A stretch of DNA of 64,000 nucleotides from Candidatus Eisenbergiella intestinipullorum (GTDB lineage Bacteria > Bacillota > Clostridia > Lachnospirales > Lachnospiraceae), in contig DWWH01000007.1 in NCBI GenBank assembly GCA_019119815.1, positions 97,331 to 161,330 of the forward strand, written 5' to 3'. The translations under genes and the position numbers were made by a program. Below are positions 1 through 12,015 of this stretch, piece after piece. The notes under the pieces are model-generated. The model ran no database searches. It had not been told where the DNA came from and saw nothing but the letters and a program-made list of their open reading frames with translations. Each line of letters starts with the position of its first letter. Position 1 is the stretch's first letter.

Positions 1-1281
1 GGCGTGTATTACATCCAGGAGCCCAGCGCCATGGCTGCGGTTCCCTTTCTGGAGGCACAGCCGGGAGAGCGGATCCTGGATCTGTGCGCGGCGCCGGGCG
101 GCAAGAGCACCCAGATCGCGGCAGCCATGCAGGGAGAGGGACTGCTCGTCTGCAATGAGATCCATCCGGCAAGAGCAGCGGTCCTTTCGGAAAATATCGA
201 ACGGATGGGAGTGCGCAACGCTCTGGTCCTGAATGAGACGCCGGACCGGCTGGCAGAGCGCTTCCCCGGCTTCTTTGACCGGATCCTGGTGGATGCTCCC
301 TGCTCCGGAGAAGGGATGTTCCGCAAAAATGAAGCGGCGGGAGAGGAATGGAGCCCGGAAAATGTGCGGATGTGCGCAAAGCGGCAGAGAGAGATCCTGG
401 AATATGCGTATCAGATGCTCCGCCCGGGCGGACGGCTCTGCTATTCCACCTGCACCTTCGCCCCGGCGGAGGACGAGGGAAGCGTGGGCTGGCTGGTAAA
501 AAAGCATCCGGATATGCATGTGCTTTCCGTCCCCATGCCGGAGGGCTTCGCGCCCGGACGCCCGGAATGGGCGGTTAGGGAAAATCCTGAGAAGAGGGAA
601 GAGATCGAAGAAACGCCCGCTCCGGATTCCTGTCCGTTGTCCGAAACAGCATCCATTTGCGCCTCTGAACTGGAGCGTACCATGAGGCTCTGGCCGCATA
701 GACTCCGGGGAGAGGGGCATTTTGTGGCAGTGCTGGAAAAGGCAGGGATGGCCGGGACGAAAGGACAGACAAAAGAGGCCGGGATGAACGGGCGGACGGC
801 AGGACAGGAGGCAGAGAAGCTTTCCGCAAAACGGACGCGCCGCAGAGACGGGGAAAAAGGACTGGGAGAAAAAGAGTATGCGGAGTTTTCCGCATTCGCC
901 CAGGAGAATCTGCGCGCGCAGCTTCCCGGAATCTATCTGCGCTTTGGAGAGCAGCTTTATCTGGCACCGGAAGAGACGCCTGCCCTTCGGGGGCTGAAGG
1001 TGCTGCGTCCCGGCCTGCATCTGGGAACCGTAAAGAAGAATCGTTTTGAGCCATCTCATGCGCTGGCTCTTACCCTGAAACCGGAGGATGTGATCCATGC
1101 GGTCAGCCTGGACACAGAAGGCCGCCAGGTAAGGGATTACCTGAACGGCCTGACCTTTCCCGCAGACGGGGAAAAGGGCTGGTATCTGATCTGCGCGGAC
1201 GGCTGCAGCCTTGGCTGGGGAAAGCTGGCCGGCGGGGTCATGAAGAACCATTATCCAAAGGGACTGCGGAAAAACTGGTGA
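1..1281 (+). CDS. RsmB/RsmF-family rRNA (cytosine-C5) methyltransferase, 5' end outside the window
   Basis: SAM-dependent class I methyltransferase of the NOL1/NOP2/Sun family, expected to make m5C in rRNA in the cytoplasm. The reading frame is open at base 1 and the visible part begins inside the conserved YYIQEPSAM segment, so the N-terminal RNA-binding part lies upstream. Visible motifs are the SAM-binding LCAAPGGKS, the catalytic-region DAPCSGEGMFRK and the second cysteine motif YSTCTF. A variable, Lys/Glu-rich linker (about residues 245-285) is followed by a C-terminal RsmF-like domain (FGEQLYLAPEETPALRGLKV onward, ending MKNHYPKGLRKNW), which favours the RsmF/YebU branch over RsmB. A terminator-like hairpin follows the stop codon. 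The family is confident; the exact rRNA position modified cannot be told. Confidence 0.9.
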   Translation, partial: GVYYIQEPSAMAAVPFLEAQPGERILDLCAAPGGKSTQIAAAMQGEGLLVCNEIHPARAAVLSENIERMGVRNALVLNETPDRLAERFPGFFDRILVDAPCSGEGMFRKNEAAGEEWSPENVRMCAKRQREILEYAYQMLRPGGRLCYSTCTFAPAEDEGSVGWLVKKHPDMHVLSVPMPEGFAPGRPEWAVRENPEKREEIEETPAPDSCPLSETASICASELERTMRLWPHRLRGEGHFVAVLEKAGMAGTKGQTKEAGMNGRTAGQEAEKLSAKRTRRRDGEKGLGEKEYAEFSAFAQENLRAQLPGIYLRFGEQLYLAPEETPALRGLKVLRPGLHLGTVKKNRFEPSHALALTLKPEDVIHAVSLDTEGRQVRDYLNGLTFPADGEKGWYLICADGCSLGWGKLAGGVMKNHYPKGLRKNW

Positions 1282-1304
1282 AGGAAAACCTTCACTGGTT
1301 TTTC
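1269..1304 (+). terminator. Intrinsic terminator after the methyltransferase gene
   Basis: GTGAAGG (1278-1284) pairs with CCTTCAC (1289-1295), extended by an outer A5C/GT5 pairing, and is followed by a T run at 1299-1303. It overlaps the last codons of the methyltransferase gene. The facing gene ends at 1351. Confidence 0.65.
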
Positions 1305-1350
1305 TTCCCGAAATTACCGGCCCATGATTGATTGCCCCATGTCCGTTTCC

Positions 1351-2280
1351 TCAGACTGTGATTCCCAGAACGGTTATTACCTGCTGACTGATCACGCCGT
1401 CCGGTGTGAGACCGCAGGCAGTCTGGAACTGAATCAGAGCCTGCCGGGTTTCCGTGTCAAAAACACCGTTGATCTCACCGGCGTAGAAGCCAAGCTCTGT
1501 AAGCCTTGTCTGAGTCTGGAACACCAGACGGTACAGCAGGTCATCCTGTCCGGAGTTTGCCTGGGAATCGGCGGAGGATACGGCCTGCGTGCCATTCGCA
1601 GAAGCGTCCGGTGCGCCGAAAGCTGCCTGCGGGGAAGCGGCGGACGCCTGTGCCTGTACCTGGGCGGCAAAGGTTTCATACAGACGCATATAGATGATTT
1701 TGGAAGCGATTTCTGCCTGCTCGGCAGTGACGGACGGATAGAGATCCGCGGCCTCTTCCGGAGTCAGAAAGCCTGCAAGAAAGGCGTCGGATACGCCTCC
1801 TTCGGCCAAAAAGCTGTTGACGAGCTGGTTGATTTCCGGAGTAAAATAGCCATTCTGTTTTGCGTCAAAATCTGCAAGCACACTCTGATATTTATCCGGA
1901 AGAGCCTGATCCGCGTTCGCTGCCGCCTGATTCTGCTGCGGAAGCTGCGCAGATGGGGCGCTGCTGCTGCCGGGATTTGCTGTCTGAGCGGAAGCGGAGA
2001 CGGAAGGCTGAGATACAGCCGCCTGCGGGGCGGAAGACTGTCCGGAATAGGGGCAGACTCCGTTGGGATGCAGGTGGGCAGGATGCCCGCCGCAGTGGTA
2101 ATGATAGCTCCCCAGCCCGCTCTTGTTCTTATTATCGCGATGCCCGCCTCTCGCATCCGTTCTTCCGCTGTGAGCCTCTGCGGTGACAGCCGCAGAGTAC
2201 GGAAGGCTGGAAGATGGCAGCGAGGACAGCAGGACGATGGACGCCAAAAGTGCCAGAAATCCTTTTTTGATTTTTCTCAT
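1351..2280 (-). CDS. Secreted YHYH-motif protein with C-terminal peptidoglycan-binding domain
   Basis: Predicted exported protein of 309 aa. The start at 2280 (MRKIKKGFLALLAS) was chosen because GGAGGGAG lies just upstream and the N-terminus is then a classical signal peptide; the longer open frame to 2427 has no such site. After the signal peptide comes the motif GSYHYHCGGHPAHLHPNGVCPY, shown here in parts as SYHYHCGG and HLHPNGVCPY, a His/Cys-rich element seen in many Firmicutes surface proteins that may bind metal. A Ser/Ala/Gln-rich linker and a helical region follow. The last about 65 residues (LTELGFYAGEINGVFD) form a PG_binding_1 domain, which would hold the protein on the cell wall. 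No enzymatic domain is seen. It converges with the methyltransferase gene. Confidence 0.75.
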   Translation of the reverse strand: MRKIKKGFLALLASIVLLSSLPSSSLPYSAAVTAEAHSGRTDARGGHRDNKNKSGLGSYHYHCGGHPAHLHPNGVCPYSGQSSAPQAAVSQPSVSASAQTANPGSSSAPSAQLPQQNQAAANADQALPDKYQSVLADFDAKQNGYFTPEINQLVNSFLAEGGVSDAFLAGFLTPEEAADLYPSVTAEQAEIASKIIYMRLYETFAAQVQAQASAASPQAAFGAPDASANGTQAVSSADSQANSGQDDLLYRLVFQTQTRLTELGFYAGEINGVFDTETRQALIQFQTACGLTPDGVISQQVITVLGITV

Positions 2281-2488
2281 ATCATTTCTCCCTCCTGTCA
2301 ATAAAAAAGGAAAGCTGCCGAATGCAAACCATAAGATAGAAAATGGCTGATTTTCAGTTATTGACAGGCTCCCTTTCAGGCAGACAAGCAAAATATAAAA
2401 CCGGTTACCCAGAAGGGAGCATATCAAATCATATATTCGGCAGTCCTGTCAGATTTTTCCTGACACATGCCACAGAAGTCCTGACCGG

Positions 2489-5400
2489 TTACGCCTCCGG
2501 CTTATCCTGGATCATCCCGTGAAGGGCCTGCAGGGAATGTACCTCGCCGCGGCCGTGCTTCTGCACATAGAGGATACCCTCTGCGGTGGCAAAGCCGGCG
2601 GCCATGGTGGTGATGTAGGAGATCTTGTTTTTAATGGCGGCCTTGCGCAGGTAGCTGTCGTCATTGGCGCTGTCCTTTCCCACCGGTGTGTTGACGATGA
2701 GCTGGATCTTGCCATTGGTGATCAGATCCAGAATGTTCGGACGGCCTTCGGAGAGCTTTTTCACCTGCTCCACCGGAATGCCGGCCTCCCGGATGAGGGC
2801 GGCGGTGCCTGCGGTGGCGACAATGGAAAAGCCGGCTTTATGAAAAGCCTCAGCCAGCGCCTTCACTTCGGGCTTGTCCTTGCGGCTGACGGAAATGAGA
2901 ACCGTGCCGGAGAGCGGAAGAGTGGACTTGGTAGCTTCCTGCGCCTTGTAGAAGGCCTCTCCGAAGGAGGAAGCCAGGCCCAGCACCTCGCCGGTGGAAC
3001 GCATTTCAGGTCCAAGCACCGGGTCCACCTCCGGGAACATATTGAAGGGGAAGACCGCTTCTTTTACCCCGTAGTAGGGAATCTGCTTTTCCGAAAGGGA
3101 GGGCACGGGCGAAGGATTATGGGTGTAATCCTGCATGATCACGTCGATGGCAAGGGGCACCATGCGGATGTCGCAGACCTTGGAAACCAGGGGGACCGTA
3201 CGGGATGCGCGGGGGTTGGCTTCCAGAACGTAAACCTTTCCGTTCTCGATGGCGTACTGCATGTTCATCAGGCCCTGGACGTGCATCTCCTCCGCGATCT
3301 TCCTGGTGTATTCCTTGATGGTCTCCAGGTTGTCCTGCGGAATATGAACCGAAGGCAGGATGCAGGCGGAGTCGCCGGAATGGATGCCGGCCAGCTCGAT
3401 GTGCTCCATGACGGCGGGAACAAAGGCGTGGGTGCCGTCGCTGATGGCGTCTGCCTCGCACTCGGTGGCGTGGTTCAGGAAACGGTCGATGAGGATCGGA
3501 CGGTCCGGCGTAACGCCCACGGCAGCCTTCATATAGCCTTCCATGCTTTCCGGATCATAGACCACCTCCATGCCCCGGCCGCCCAGCACATAGGAAGGAC
3601 GCACCATGACAGGGTAGCCGATGCTTTCCGCGATGGAAAGGGCTTCCTCCACGGTGGTCGCCATACCGGATTCCGGCATGGGAATGTGGAGCTTATCCAT
3701 CATGGCGCGGAACAGATCACGGTCCTCCGCCAGGTCGATGACAGAAGGGGAGGTTCCCAGGATCTTCACACCGTTTTTCTCCAGCTCAGAAGCCAGGTTC
3801 AAAGGAGTCTGACCGCCAAATTGAGCGATGACGCCCACGGGCTTTTCTTTTTCATAGATGCTGAGCACATCCTCCAGGGTGAGGGGCTCGAAATAGAGCT
3901 TATCGGAGGTATCATAGTCCGTGGAAACGGTTTCCGGGTTGCAGTTGACGATGATGGTTTCAAAGCCCAGCTTTTTCAGAGCGAGGGAAGCGTGCACACA
4001 GCAGTAGTCAAACTCGATGCCCTGGCCGATGCGGTTCGGCCCTCCGCCCAGGATCATCACCTTCGGCTTGCCGGTGCTCACCGGATTTTTATCGGAGGCA
4101 TTGTAGGTGGAATAATAGTAGGCGCTGTCCGGCGTGCCGCTCACATGAACGCCCTCCCAGGCCTCTGTGACGCCGAGAGCCAGGCGGCGGGAACGGACTG
4201 CCGCTTCGGGGATCTCCAGAAGCTGGCTTAAATATTTATCGGAAAAACCGTCCTTCTTTGCGCAAACAAGCAGCTCGTCGGGAGGAAGGCTGCCGCGGAA
4301 GGAAAGCAGCGATGTTTCTTCCTCTGTCAGCTCCTTCATCTGTTCGATAAACCACTTTTTCACACTGGTGATCTCATGGATCTCATCCACGGTCGCTCCC
4401 TTCAGAAGAGCCTCATACATCTGAAAATGCCGCTCGCTGGAAGGGGTCGCCAGCATGGAAAGGAGCTGCTCCTTTGTTTTGGTGCGGAACTGCTTCAGGC
4501 CGCCCAGGCCGTAGCGGCCGGTTTCCAGGCTGCGGATGGCCTTCTGGAAGGCTTCCTTATAGGTTTTGCCGATGCTCATGACCTCGCCCACCGCGCGCAT
4601 CTGGGTGCCCAGCTTATCCTCTACGCCCTTGAATTTTTCAAAGGCCCAGCGGGCGAACTTGATGACCACGTAGTCTCCGTCCGGTACATATTTGTCCAGT
4701 GTTCCGTATTTGCCGCAGGGGATGTCCTTTAAGGTCAGGCCGCAGGCCAGCATGGCGGAAACGAGGGCGATGGGGAAGCCCGTCGCCTTGGACGCCAGCG
4801 CGGAGGAACGGGAGGTGCGGGGATTGATCTCGATGACCACGATGCGGTCCGTTTTCGGGTCATGAGCGAACTGCACGTTGGTCCCGCCGATGACCCGGAC
4901 GCTTTCCACGATTTTGTAGGCCGCCTCCTGCAGACGCTTCTGGCATTCTTCGGAAATGGTGAGCATGGGAGCGGCGCAGAAGGAATCGCCGGTATGTACG
5001 CCCAGGGGATCGATATTTTCAATGAAGCAGACGGTGATCATATTATTGTCTGCGTCTCGTACCACCTCCAGCTCCAGCTCCTCCCAGCCCAGGATGGATT
5101 CCTCCACCAGGACCTGGCCCACCAGACTGGCCTGAAGACCTCTGGCGCAGACGGTTTTCAGCTCGTCCACATTGTAGACCAGGCCGCCGCCCGCGCCGCC
5201 CATGGTATAGGCGGGACGCAGCACCACCGGATAACCCAGCCGGTCCGCGATGGACAGCGCTTCCTCCACGCTGTAGGCCACTTCGCTCCTGGCCATTTCG
5301 ATGCCGAGGGCATTCATGGCCTTTTTGAATTCGATCCGGTCCTCTCCCCGCTCGATGGCGTCTACCTGAACGCCGATGACCTTCACGTTGTATTTGTCCA

Positions 5401-5722
5401 GAATGCCTGCCTTGCTCAGCTCCGAACACAGGTTCAGACCGGACTGGCCGCCCAGGTTGGGAAGCAGGGCATCGGGGCGCTCTTTGGCGATGATCTGCTC
5501 CAGACGCGCCACATTTAACGGCTCAATGTAGGTAACGTCGGCTGTTTCCGGGTCTGTCATGATGGTGGCCGGGTTGGAATTGACCAGCACGATCTCATAG
5601 CCCAGTTTTTTTAAGGCCTTGCAGGCCTGGGTGCCGGAATAGTCAAATTCGCAGGCCTGGCCGATGATGATCGGACCGGAGCCGATGATCAGAACTTTGT
5701 GGATGTCGGTTCTCTTTGGCAT
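2489..5722 (-). CDS. carB: Carbamoyl-phosphate synthase large subunit CarB
   Basis: Full-length 1077-aa CarB, which makes carbamoyl phosphate from bicarbonate, ATP and glutamine-derived ammonia for pyrimidine and arginine synthesis. The N-terminus MPKRTDIHKVLIIGSGPIII is typical. The two homologous ATP-grasp halves are visible (IGSGPIIIGQACEFDYSG in the first, LGGGPNRIGQGIEFDYCC in the second), followed by the C-terminal MGS-like allosteric domain (ATAGTAALIREAGI). Start ATG at 5722 has GGAGG 5 nt upstream. The small glutaminase subunit CarA is not adjacent in this window: the next gene upstream is divergent beta-galactosidase, so carA must be elsewhere or the gene stands alone. No truncation or unusual substitution was noticed. 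Confidence 0.97.
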   Translation of the reverse strand: MPKRTDIHKVLIIGSGPIIIGQACEFDYSGTQACKALKKLGYEIVLVNSNPATIMTDPETADVTYIEPLNVARLEQIIAKERPDALLPNLGGQSGLNLCSELSKAGILDKYNVKVIGVQVDAIERGEDRIEFKKAMNALGIEMARSEVAYSVEEALSIADRLGYPVVLRPAYTMGGAGGGLVYNVDELKTVCARGLQASLVGQVLVEESILGWEELELEVVRDADNNMITVCFIENIDPLGVHTGDSFCAAPMLTISEECQKRLQEAAYKIVESVRVIGGTNVQFAHDPKTDRIVVIEINPRTSRSSALASKATGFPIALVSAMLACGLTLKDIPCGKYGTLDKYVPDGDYVVIKFARWAFEKFKGVEDKLGTQMRAVGEVMSIGKTYKEAFQKAIRSLETGRYGLGGLKQFRTKTKEQLLSMLATPSSERHFQMYEALLKGATVDEIHEITSVKKWFIEQMKELTEEETSLLSFRGSLPPDELLVCAKKDGFSDKYLSQLLEIPEAAVRSRRLALGVTEAWEGVHVSGTPDSAYYYSTYNASDKNPVSTGKPKVMILGGGPNRIGQGIEFDYCCVHASLALKKLGFETIIVNCNPETVSTDYDTSDKLYFEPLTLEDVLSIYEKEKPVGVIAQFGGQTPLNLASELEKNGVKILGTSPSVIDLAEDRDLFRAMMDKLHIPMPESGMATTVEEALSIAESIGYPVMVRPSYVLGGRGMEVVYDPESMEGYMKAAVGVTPDRPILIDRFLNHATECEADAISDGTHAFVPAVMEHIELAGIHSGDSACILPSVHIPQDNLETIKEYTRKIAEEMHVQGLMNMQYAIENGKVYVLEANPRASRTVPLVSKVCDIRMVPLAIDVIMQDYTHNPSPVPSLSEKQIPYYGVKEAVFPFNMFPEVDPVLGPEMRSTGEVLGLASSFGEAFYKAQEATKSTLPLSGTVLISVSRKDKPEVKALAEAFHKAGFSIVATAGTAALIREAGIPVEQVKKLSEGRPNILDLITNGKIQLIVNTPVGKDSANDDSYLRKAAIKNKISYITTMAAGFATAEGILYVQKHGRGEVHSLQALHGMIQDKPEA

Positions 5723-5787
5723 ATTTCCTCCATTCTGCTTGCAGCATTGTGTTTGTCTTTTGTGGGAACAACAGTCCCGTTTTCCCT

Positions 5788-5793
5788 ATTATA
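5788..5793 (-). promoter_or_regulatory. Possible -10 box for carB
   Basis: On the minus strand a perfect TATAAT (GTATATAATAGGG context) lies about 65 bp upstream of the carB start. No convincing -35 hexamer is seen 17 bp further upstream, so this is only a candidate. Confidence 0.35.
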
Positions 5794-5861
5794 TACGAAA
5801 TAAGGGAGAAGAGGAAGGGAAAAGAAGAAAGAAAAAATCTTCCTGCGGCTGTTCGCCGTAT

Positions 5862-5923
5862 GCCTGAACGGAGAGGAAATCTTCTGCAAGCAAGCTTGCG
5901 ACAGATTTCCTCTCCGTTCAGGC
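5862..5923. repeat. Long perfect inverted repeat between carB and lacZ
   Basis: A 20-bp arm at 5862-5881 (starting GCCTGAACGGAGAGG) is perfectly repeated in inverse at 5904-5923, with a 22-nt centre that itself holds the palindrome GCAAGCTTGC. Outer flanks (about 5853-5861 and 5924-5932) continue the pairing with mismatches and wobbles. It lacks a T run on either side, so it is not an ordinary terminator. It fills most of the divergent intergenic region; apart from the candidate carB -10 box nothing else was seen there. Confidence 0.75.
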
Positions 5924-5979
5924 GCATGGCTTCATAGTAAACAAGATTTTCCATTCCCTTGGCAGGAAAATCGGGGTAG

Positions 5980-9111
<3,132 letters not shown>

Positions 9112-9176
9112 CCGGTAACGGCAGCCGGACGGCACGCATATACTGGTAGAGAAAGGAAGAAGGAAGGAACCCGAAA

Positions 9177-9704
9177 ATGGAGTTTCATTACAACCAGTTC
9201 GGCATGTCACAGCGGCCCGTTTATATGAGCTTTTCCGGCGTGATCACCGGCATTGAAACGGCGGGAAATATGGGAAGATATGACGGCTGTTCCCAGGTGG
9301 TCACAGTGGAGAACGAGTCCGGAAATGTGATCCATTTTTTCGTGAATGCGGATACCTTCGTGGTGGATTATACGACCCTGTATGAAAGCCTGCCCGTTAC
9401 CGTTTTTTACAATGGAAACGCTGCGGCTCCCCTGATCTATCCGCCTCAGTACGTGGCGGCGGTTATCGCGCCGCAGACGGAGGGGCAGATGGTATATGTG
9501 GGCTACTTCAACAATGTATTTTTAAGCAGCGACCAGGGGCTGAAGCTCAATCTCGCCCCCTCTACCGTTGTGGTGACGCAGAATAACCAGACCTTTATGG
9601 GAAATCCCGGCGGCCATACGCTGGTGGTCCTTTACAGTCAGACCACCAGGAGCATCCCGCCGCAGACCACGCCGGATAAGATCATCGTCCTGTGCGGACA
9701 GTAA
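9177..9704 (+). CDS. Conserved-looking hypothetical protein, 175 aa
   Basis: I do not recognise this family. It is a 175-aa protein without signal peptide or membrane segment, rich in beta-branched residues and aromatic/Asn/Gln stretches (MEFHYNQFGMSQRPVYMSF, FSGVITGIETAGNMGRYDGC), suggesting a small all-beta, possibly OB-like fold. It follows lacZ by 65 bp on the same strand and is closed by a strong terminator, so it may be cotranscribed with lacZ. A ribosome-binding stretch rich in GGAAGGAAGG precedes the ATG at 9177. No function is assigned. Confidence 0.7.
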   Translation: MEFHYNQFGMSQRPVYMSFSGVITGIETAGNMGRYDGCSQVVTVENESGNVIHFFVNADTFVVDYTTLYESLPVTVFYNGNAAAPLIYPPQYVAAVIAPQTEGQMVYVGYFNNVFLSSDQGLKLNLAPSTVVVTQNNQTFMGNPGGHTLVVLYSQTTRSIPPQTTPDKIIVLCGQ

Positions 9705-9710
9705 GCGGCG

Positions 9711-9756
9711 GCGCCGCACTTTGTTCAGAGTCTGACAAAGTGCGGCGTCCGTTTTT
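9711..9756 (+). terminator. Terminator shared by the 175-aa gene and the end of the PHP gene
   Basis: GCCGCACTTTGT (9713-9724) pairs with ACAAAGTGCGGC (9735-9746), followed by GTCCGTTTTT. The right arm and loop contain the last codons of the converging PHP phosphatase gene (stop at 9725), so the stem is partly coding on the other strand. Confidence 0.8.
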
Positions 9757-10543
9757 CAAATACGGTATAATAGCGGAAGCCACAGGACTTCAGGACCTCC
9801 TGCGCCCGGTCAAAGAAACGGCACAGATCTTCGGGACGGTGAGCGTCAGACCCGACGGTCACGATTTCTCCGCCCTTTTTCCGGTAACGCTGAAGCAGGG
9901 CGGTGCAGGGATGAAGCTCCTTCAGCCCGTAGCCGACGCTGCCCGTATTGACCTCCAGCCCGATGCCGTTTTCCAGAAGAAGATCCAGTATTTTCTCAAA
10001 CAGATCCGCATATTTTTCATAGGAATAGTCTCTGTCCTTCCGGGGCGCATAACGGACGATATAATCCAGATGCCCGTAGATGTCGAAATCCGAAAAATGC
10101 TCCAGATTCTCTATAATGGAAGAAAAATATTCCCGCAGCGCTTCCTCTTCGCTGCGCCCTTCCCAGAAACTGGGCTGATAGGGATCCTTCCCCGCACACA
10201 GATGGGAGGAGCCGATGATGAAGTCAAAGGGCCTGGAAGCTGCATAGGCGGCCTGCAGCGGGGCAAGGTGCGGCTGAAGGCCCAGCTCCACGCCGAACAG
10301 GATCCGGATCCGGTCCCCGTAGAGCGCCCGGTATTTCAGCAGGTCGTAAAGATAGGAATCCGTATTGACCTCATAGCATCCGGCCGGAGAAATATCCGAT
10401 ACCGGAAATTCCGGGTCCATATGTTCCGTAAAGCACATCCGTTCAAGTCCCAGCTCGATGCCCCGCCGGATCATGGTCTCCATCGGGGCGTCCGAGTCTC
10501 CGGAAAAAGAGGAATGCAGGTGATAATCGGCAAGAATCGCCAT
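9725..10543 (-). CDS. PHP-domain phosphatase, histidinol-phosphatase HisJ/HisK family
   Basis: A 272-aa metal-dependent phosphoesterase of the PHP superfamily, similar to class III histidinol-phosphatases that act in histidine synthesis. The N-terminal metal motif is DYHLHSSFSGDS, followed by CFTEHMD, IIGSSHLCAG, DIYGHLDYIVRY and the C-terminal TVGSDAHRPEDL. These His/Asp/Glu positions match a trinuclear metal centre. The start at 10543 (MAILADYHLH) has GAAGGGAG upstream and removes a non-homologous N-terminal extension. There are no other histidine genes nearby, so the true substrate might be another phosphate ester. It has its own promoter and converges on the 175-aa gene. Confidence 0.85.
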   Translation of the reverse strand: MAILADYHLHSSFSGDSDAPMETMIRRGIELGLERMCFTEHMDPEFPVSDISPAGCYEVNTDSYLYDLLKYRALYGDRIRILFGVELGLQPHLAPLQAAYAASRPFDFIIGSSHLCAGKDPYQPSFWEGRSEEEALREYFSSIIENLEHFSDFDIYGHLDYIVRYAPRKDRDYSYEKYADLFEKILDLLLENGIGLEVNTGSVGYGLKELHPCTALLQRYRKKGGEIVTVGSDAHRPEDLCRFFDRAQEVLKSCGFRYYTVFEKRTPHFVRL

Positions 10544-10607
10544 AATATTCTCCCTTCTGCCGCCCGTCTGTGATGGAAAAGAACGATAACAGGGCGGCTT
10601 TGTCCAA

Positions 10608-10636
10608 AGTATAGCGCATGTGAGAGGAAATGGCAA
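10608..10636 (-). promoter_or_regulatory. Sigma-A-type promoter for the PHP phosphatase gene
   Basis: On the minus strand TTGCCA (10636-10631), a 17-bp spacer and TATACT (10613-10608) lie about 65 bp upstream of the start codon. Confidence 0.6.
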
Positions 10637-10714
10637 TGAGGGAGAAGACAGGCCGGTACAAGTCTAAAATTTTTGTAAAATTTGTTCATTTTCCAATATT
10701 TTTCGATTTACATC

Positions 10715-10743
10715 TTGATATTTTTAGGTGAATTAGGTACAAT
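10715..10743 (+). promoter_or_regulatory. Strong sigma-A-type promoter for gap
   Basis: TTGATA (10715-10720), 17-bp spacer, TACAAT (10738-10743), in an AT-rich context. The transcript would have a leader of about 105 nt that holds the hairpin GCCGTG-CCGGA-CACGGC and two copies of CAGAATG. No known regulator site was recognised. Confidence 0.75.
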
Positions 10744-10855
10744 GATTCTGCTGATAAAATTTTGTCAAGCAGAATGGGACAGGCCGTGCCGGACACGGCA
10801 GTCTTTGTTATGTCTGGCAGAATGATATAAAAAACATTTTTAGGAGGAATTAAAA

Positions 10856-11875
10856 ATGGCAGTCAAAGTAGCAATTAATGGTTTTGGCCGTATTGGACGT
10901 CTGGCATTCAGACAGATGTTCGGTGCAGAGGGATTTGAAATCGTTGCGATCAACGACCTTACCTCTCCCGAGATGCTTGCTCACCTGCTGAAGTATGATT
11001 CTACTCAGGGCAGATATGAACTGGCTGACAAGGTTTCCTACGGTGAGGATTCCATCACTGTTGATGGAAAGGAGATCAAGATTTATAAGGAGGCTGACGC
11101 CAAGAATCTTCCCTGGAAGGCTCTTGATGTTGACGTAGTTCTGGAGTGCACCGGCTTCTACACCTCCAAGGCTAAGGCACAGGCTCATATCGATGCCGGC
11201 GCTAAGCATGTTGTGATTTCTGCACCTGCCGGAAACGATCTTCCTACCATCGTTTACAATGTTAACCATGAGACCCTGAGCAAGGACGATCACATCATCT
11301 CCGCTGCTTCCTGCACCACCAACTGCCTGGCTCCTATGGCGAAGGCTCTGAACGATGCTTTCCCGATCCAGAGCGGTATCATGTGCACGATCCACGCTTA
11401 CACCGGAGATCAGATGACTCTGGATGGCCCTCAGAGAAAGGGTGACAAGAGAAGAAGCCGTGCTGCAGCTGTGAACATCGTTCCCAACAGCACCGGCGCT
11501 GCAAAGGCAATCGGCCTGGTTATCCCTGAACTGAACGGCAAGCTGATCGGTTCCGCTCAGCGTGTTCCTACCCCTACCGGATCTACCACGATCCTGACCG
11601 CTGTTGTTAAGGGACAGCCCACCAAGGAGTCCATCAACGCTGCCATGAAGGCTGCTTCCAACGAGTCCTTCGGCTACAACGAGGATGAGATCGTATCCAG
11701 CGATATTGTTGGTATGAGATATGGTTCCCTGTTTGATGCTACCCAGACCATGGTTCTGCCCATCGACGAGAACACTGCTGAAGTACAGGTTGTTTCCTGG
11801 TACGACAACGAGAATTCCTATACCAGCCAGATGGTTCGCACCATCAAGCACTTCGGCAAGCTGCTGAACGCTTAA
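10856..11875 (+). CDS. gap: Glyceraldehyde-3-phosphate dehydrogenase, type I
   Basis: A 339-aa NAD-dependent GAPDH of glycolysis, converting glyceraldehyde-3-phosphate and phosphate to 1,3-bisphosphoglycerate. The Rossmann start [18 protein letters not shown] and the catalytic cysteine motif [15 protein letters not shown] are intact, as is the conserved C-terminal [14 protein letters not shown]. The start has AGGAGG 7 nt upstream. The gene has its own promoter and terminator and lies upstream of pgk and tpiA. Its codon use (many CTG, GCT, AAG, AAC) is more biased than its neighbours, as expected for a highly expressed enzyme. Confidence 0.98.
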   Translation: MAVKVAINGFGRIGRLAFRQMFGAEGFEIVAINDLTSPEMLAHLLKYDSTQGRYELADKVSYGEDSITVDGKEIKIYKEADAKNLPWKALDVDVVLECTGFYTSKAKAQAHIDAGAKHVVISAPAGNDLPTIVYNVNHETLSKDDHIISAASCTTNCLAPMAKALNDAFPIQSGIMCTIHAYTGDQMTLDGPQRKGDKRRSRAAAVNIVPNSTGAAKAIGLVIPELNGKLIGSAQRVPTPTGSTTILTAVVKGQPTKESINAAMKAASNESFGYNEDEIVSSDIVGMRYGSLFDATQTMVLPIDENTAEVQVVSWYDNENSYTSQMVRTIKHFGKLLNA

Positions 11876-11907
11876 TCCGTTCGTATGCGAAAGGCATAGG
11901 CTCATTA

Positions 11908-11942
11908 AGGGTCCGGTCTGAAAAGGACCGGACCCTTTTTTA
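11908..11942 (+). terminator. Intrinsic terminator after gap
   Basis: An 11-bp stem AGGGTCCGGTC (11908-11918) with GACCGGACCCT (11926-11936) is followed by a T run to 11941. It separates gap from pgk, which therefore probably has its own promoter or depends on read-through. Confidence 0.92.
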
Positions 11943-12015
11943 ACGGATGCCGCACACGGCGCCGTCCGTTCTTTTATTTTGCGGGGATTTCCCCGCAGTC
12001 AAGGAGGTTTTCACC

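Noticed and set aside
2281..2488. The leader of the YHYH gene considered as a ydaO-type c-di-AMP riboswitch
   Set aside because: Such riboswitches often precede cell-wall proteins, but the conserved core segments could not be found here.
2519..4231. A 570-codon open frame opposite carB
   Set aside because: Shadow of a fully conserved CarB; no independent evidence of coding.
9705..9760. The hairpin at the end of the 175-aa gene considered as a riboswitch or attachment site
   Set aside because: It is a plain terminator stem with a T run and simply overlaps the converging gene end.
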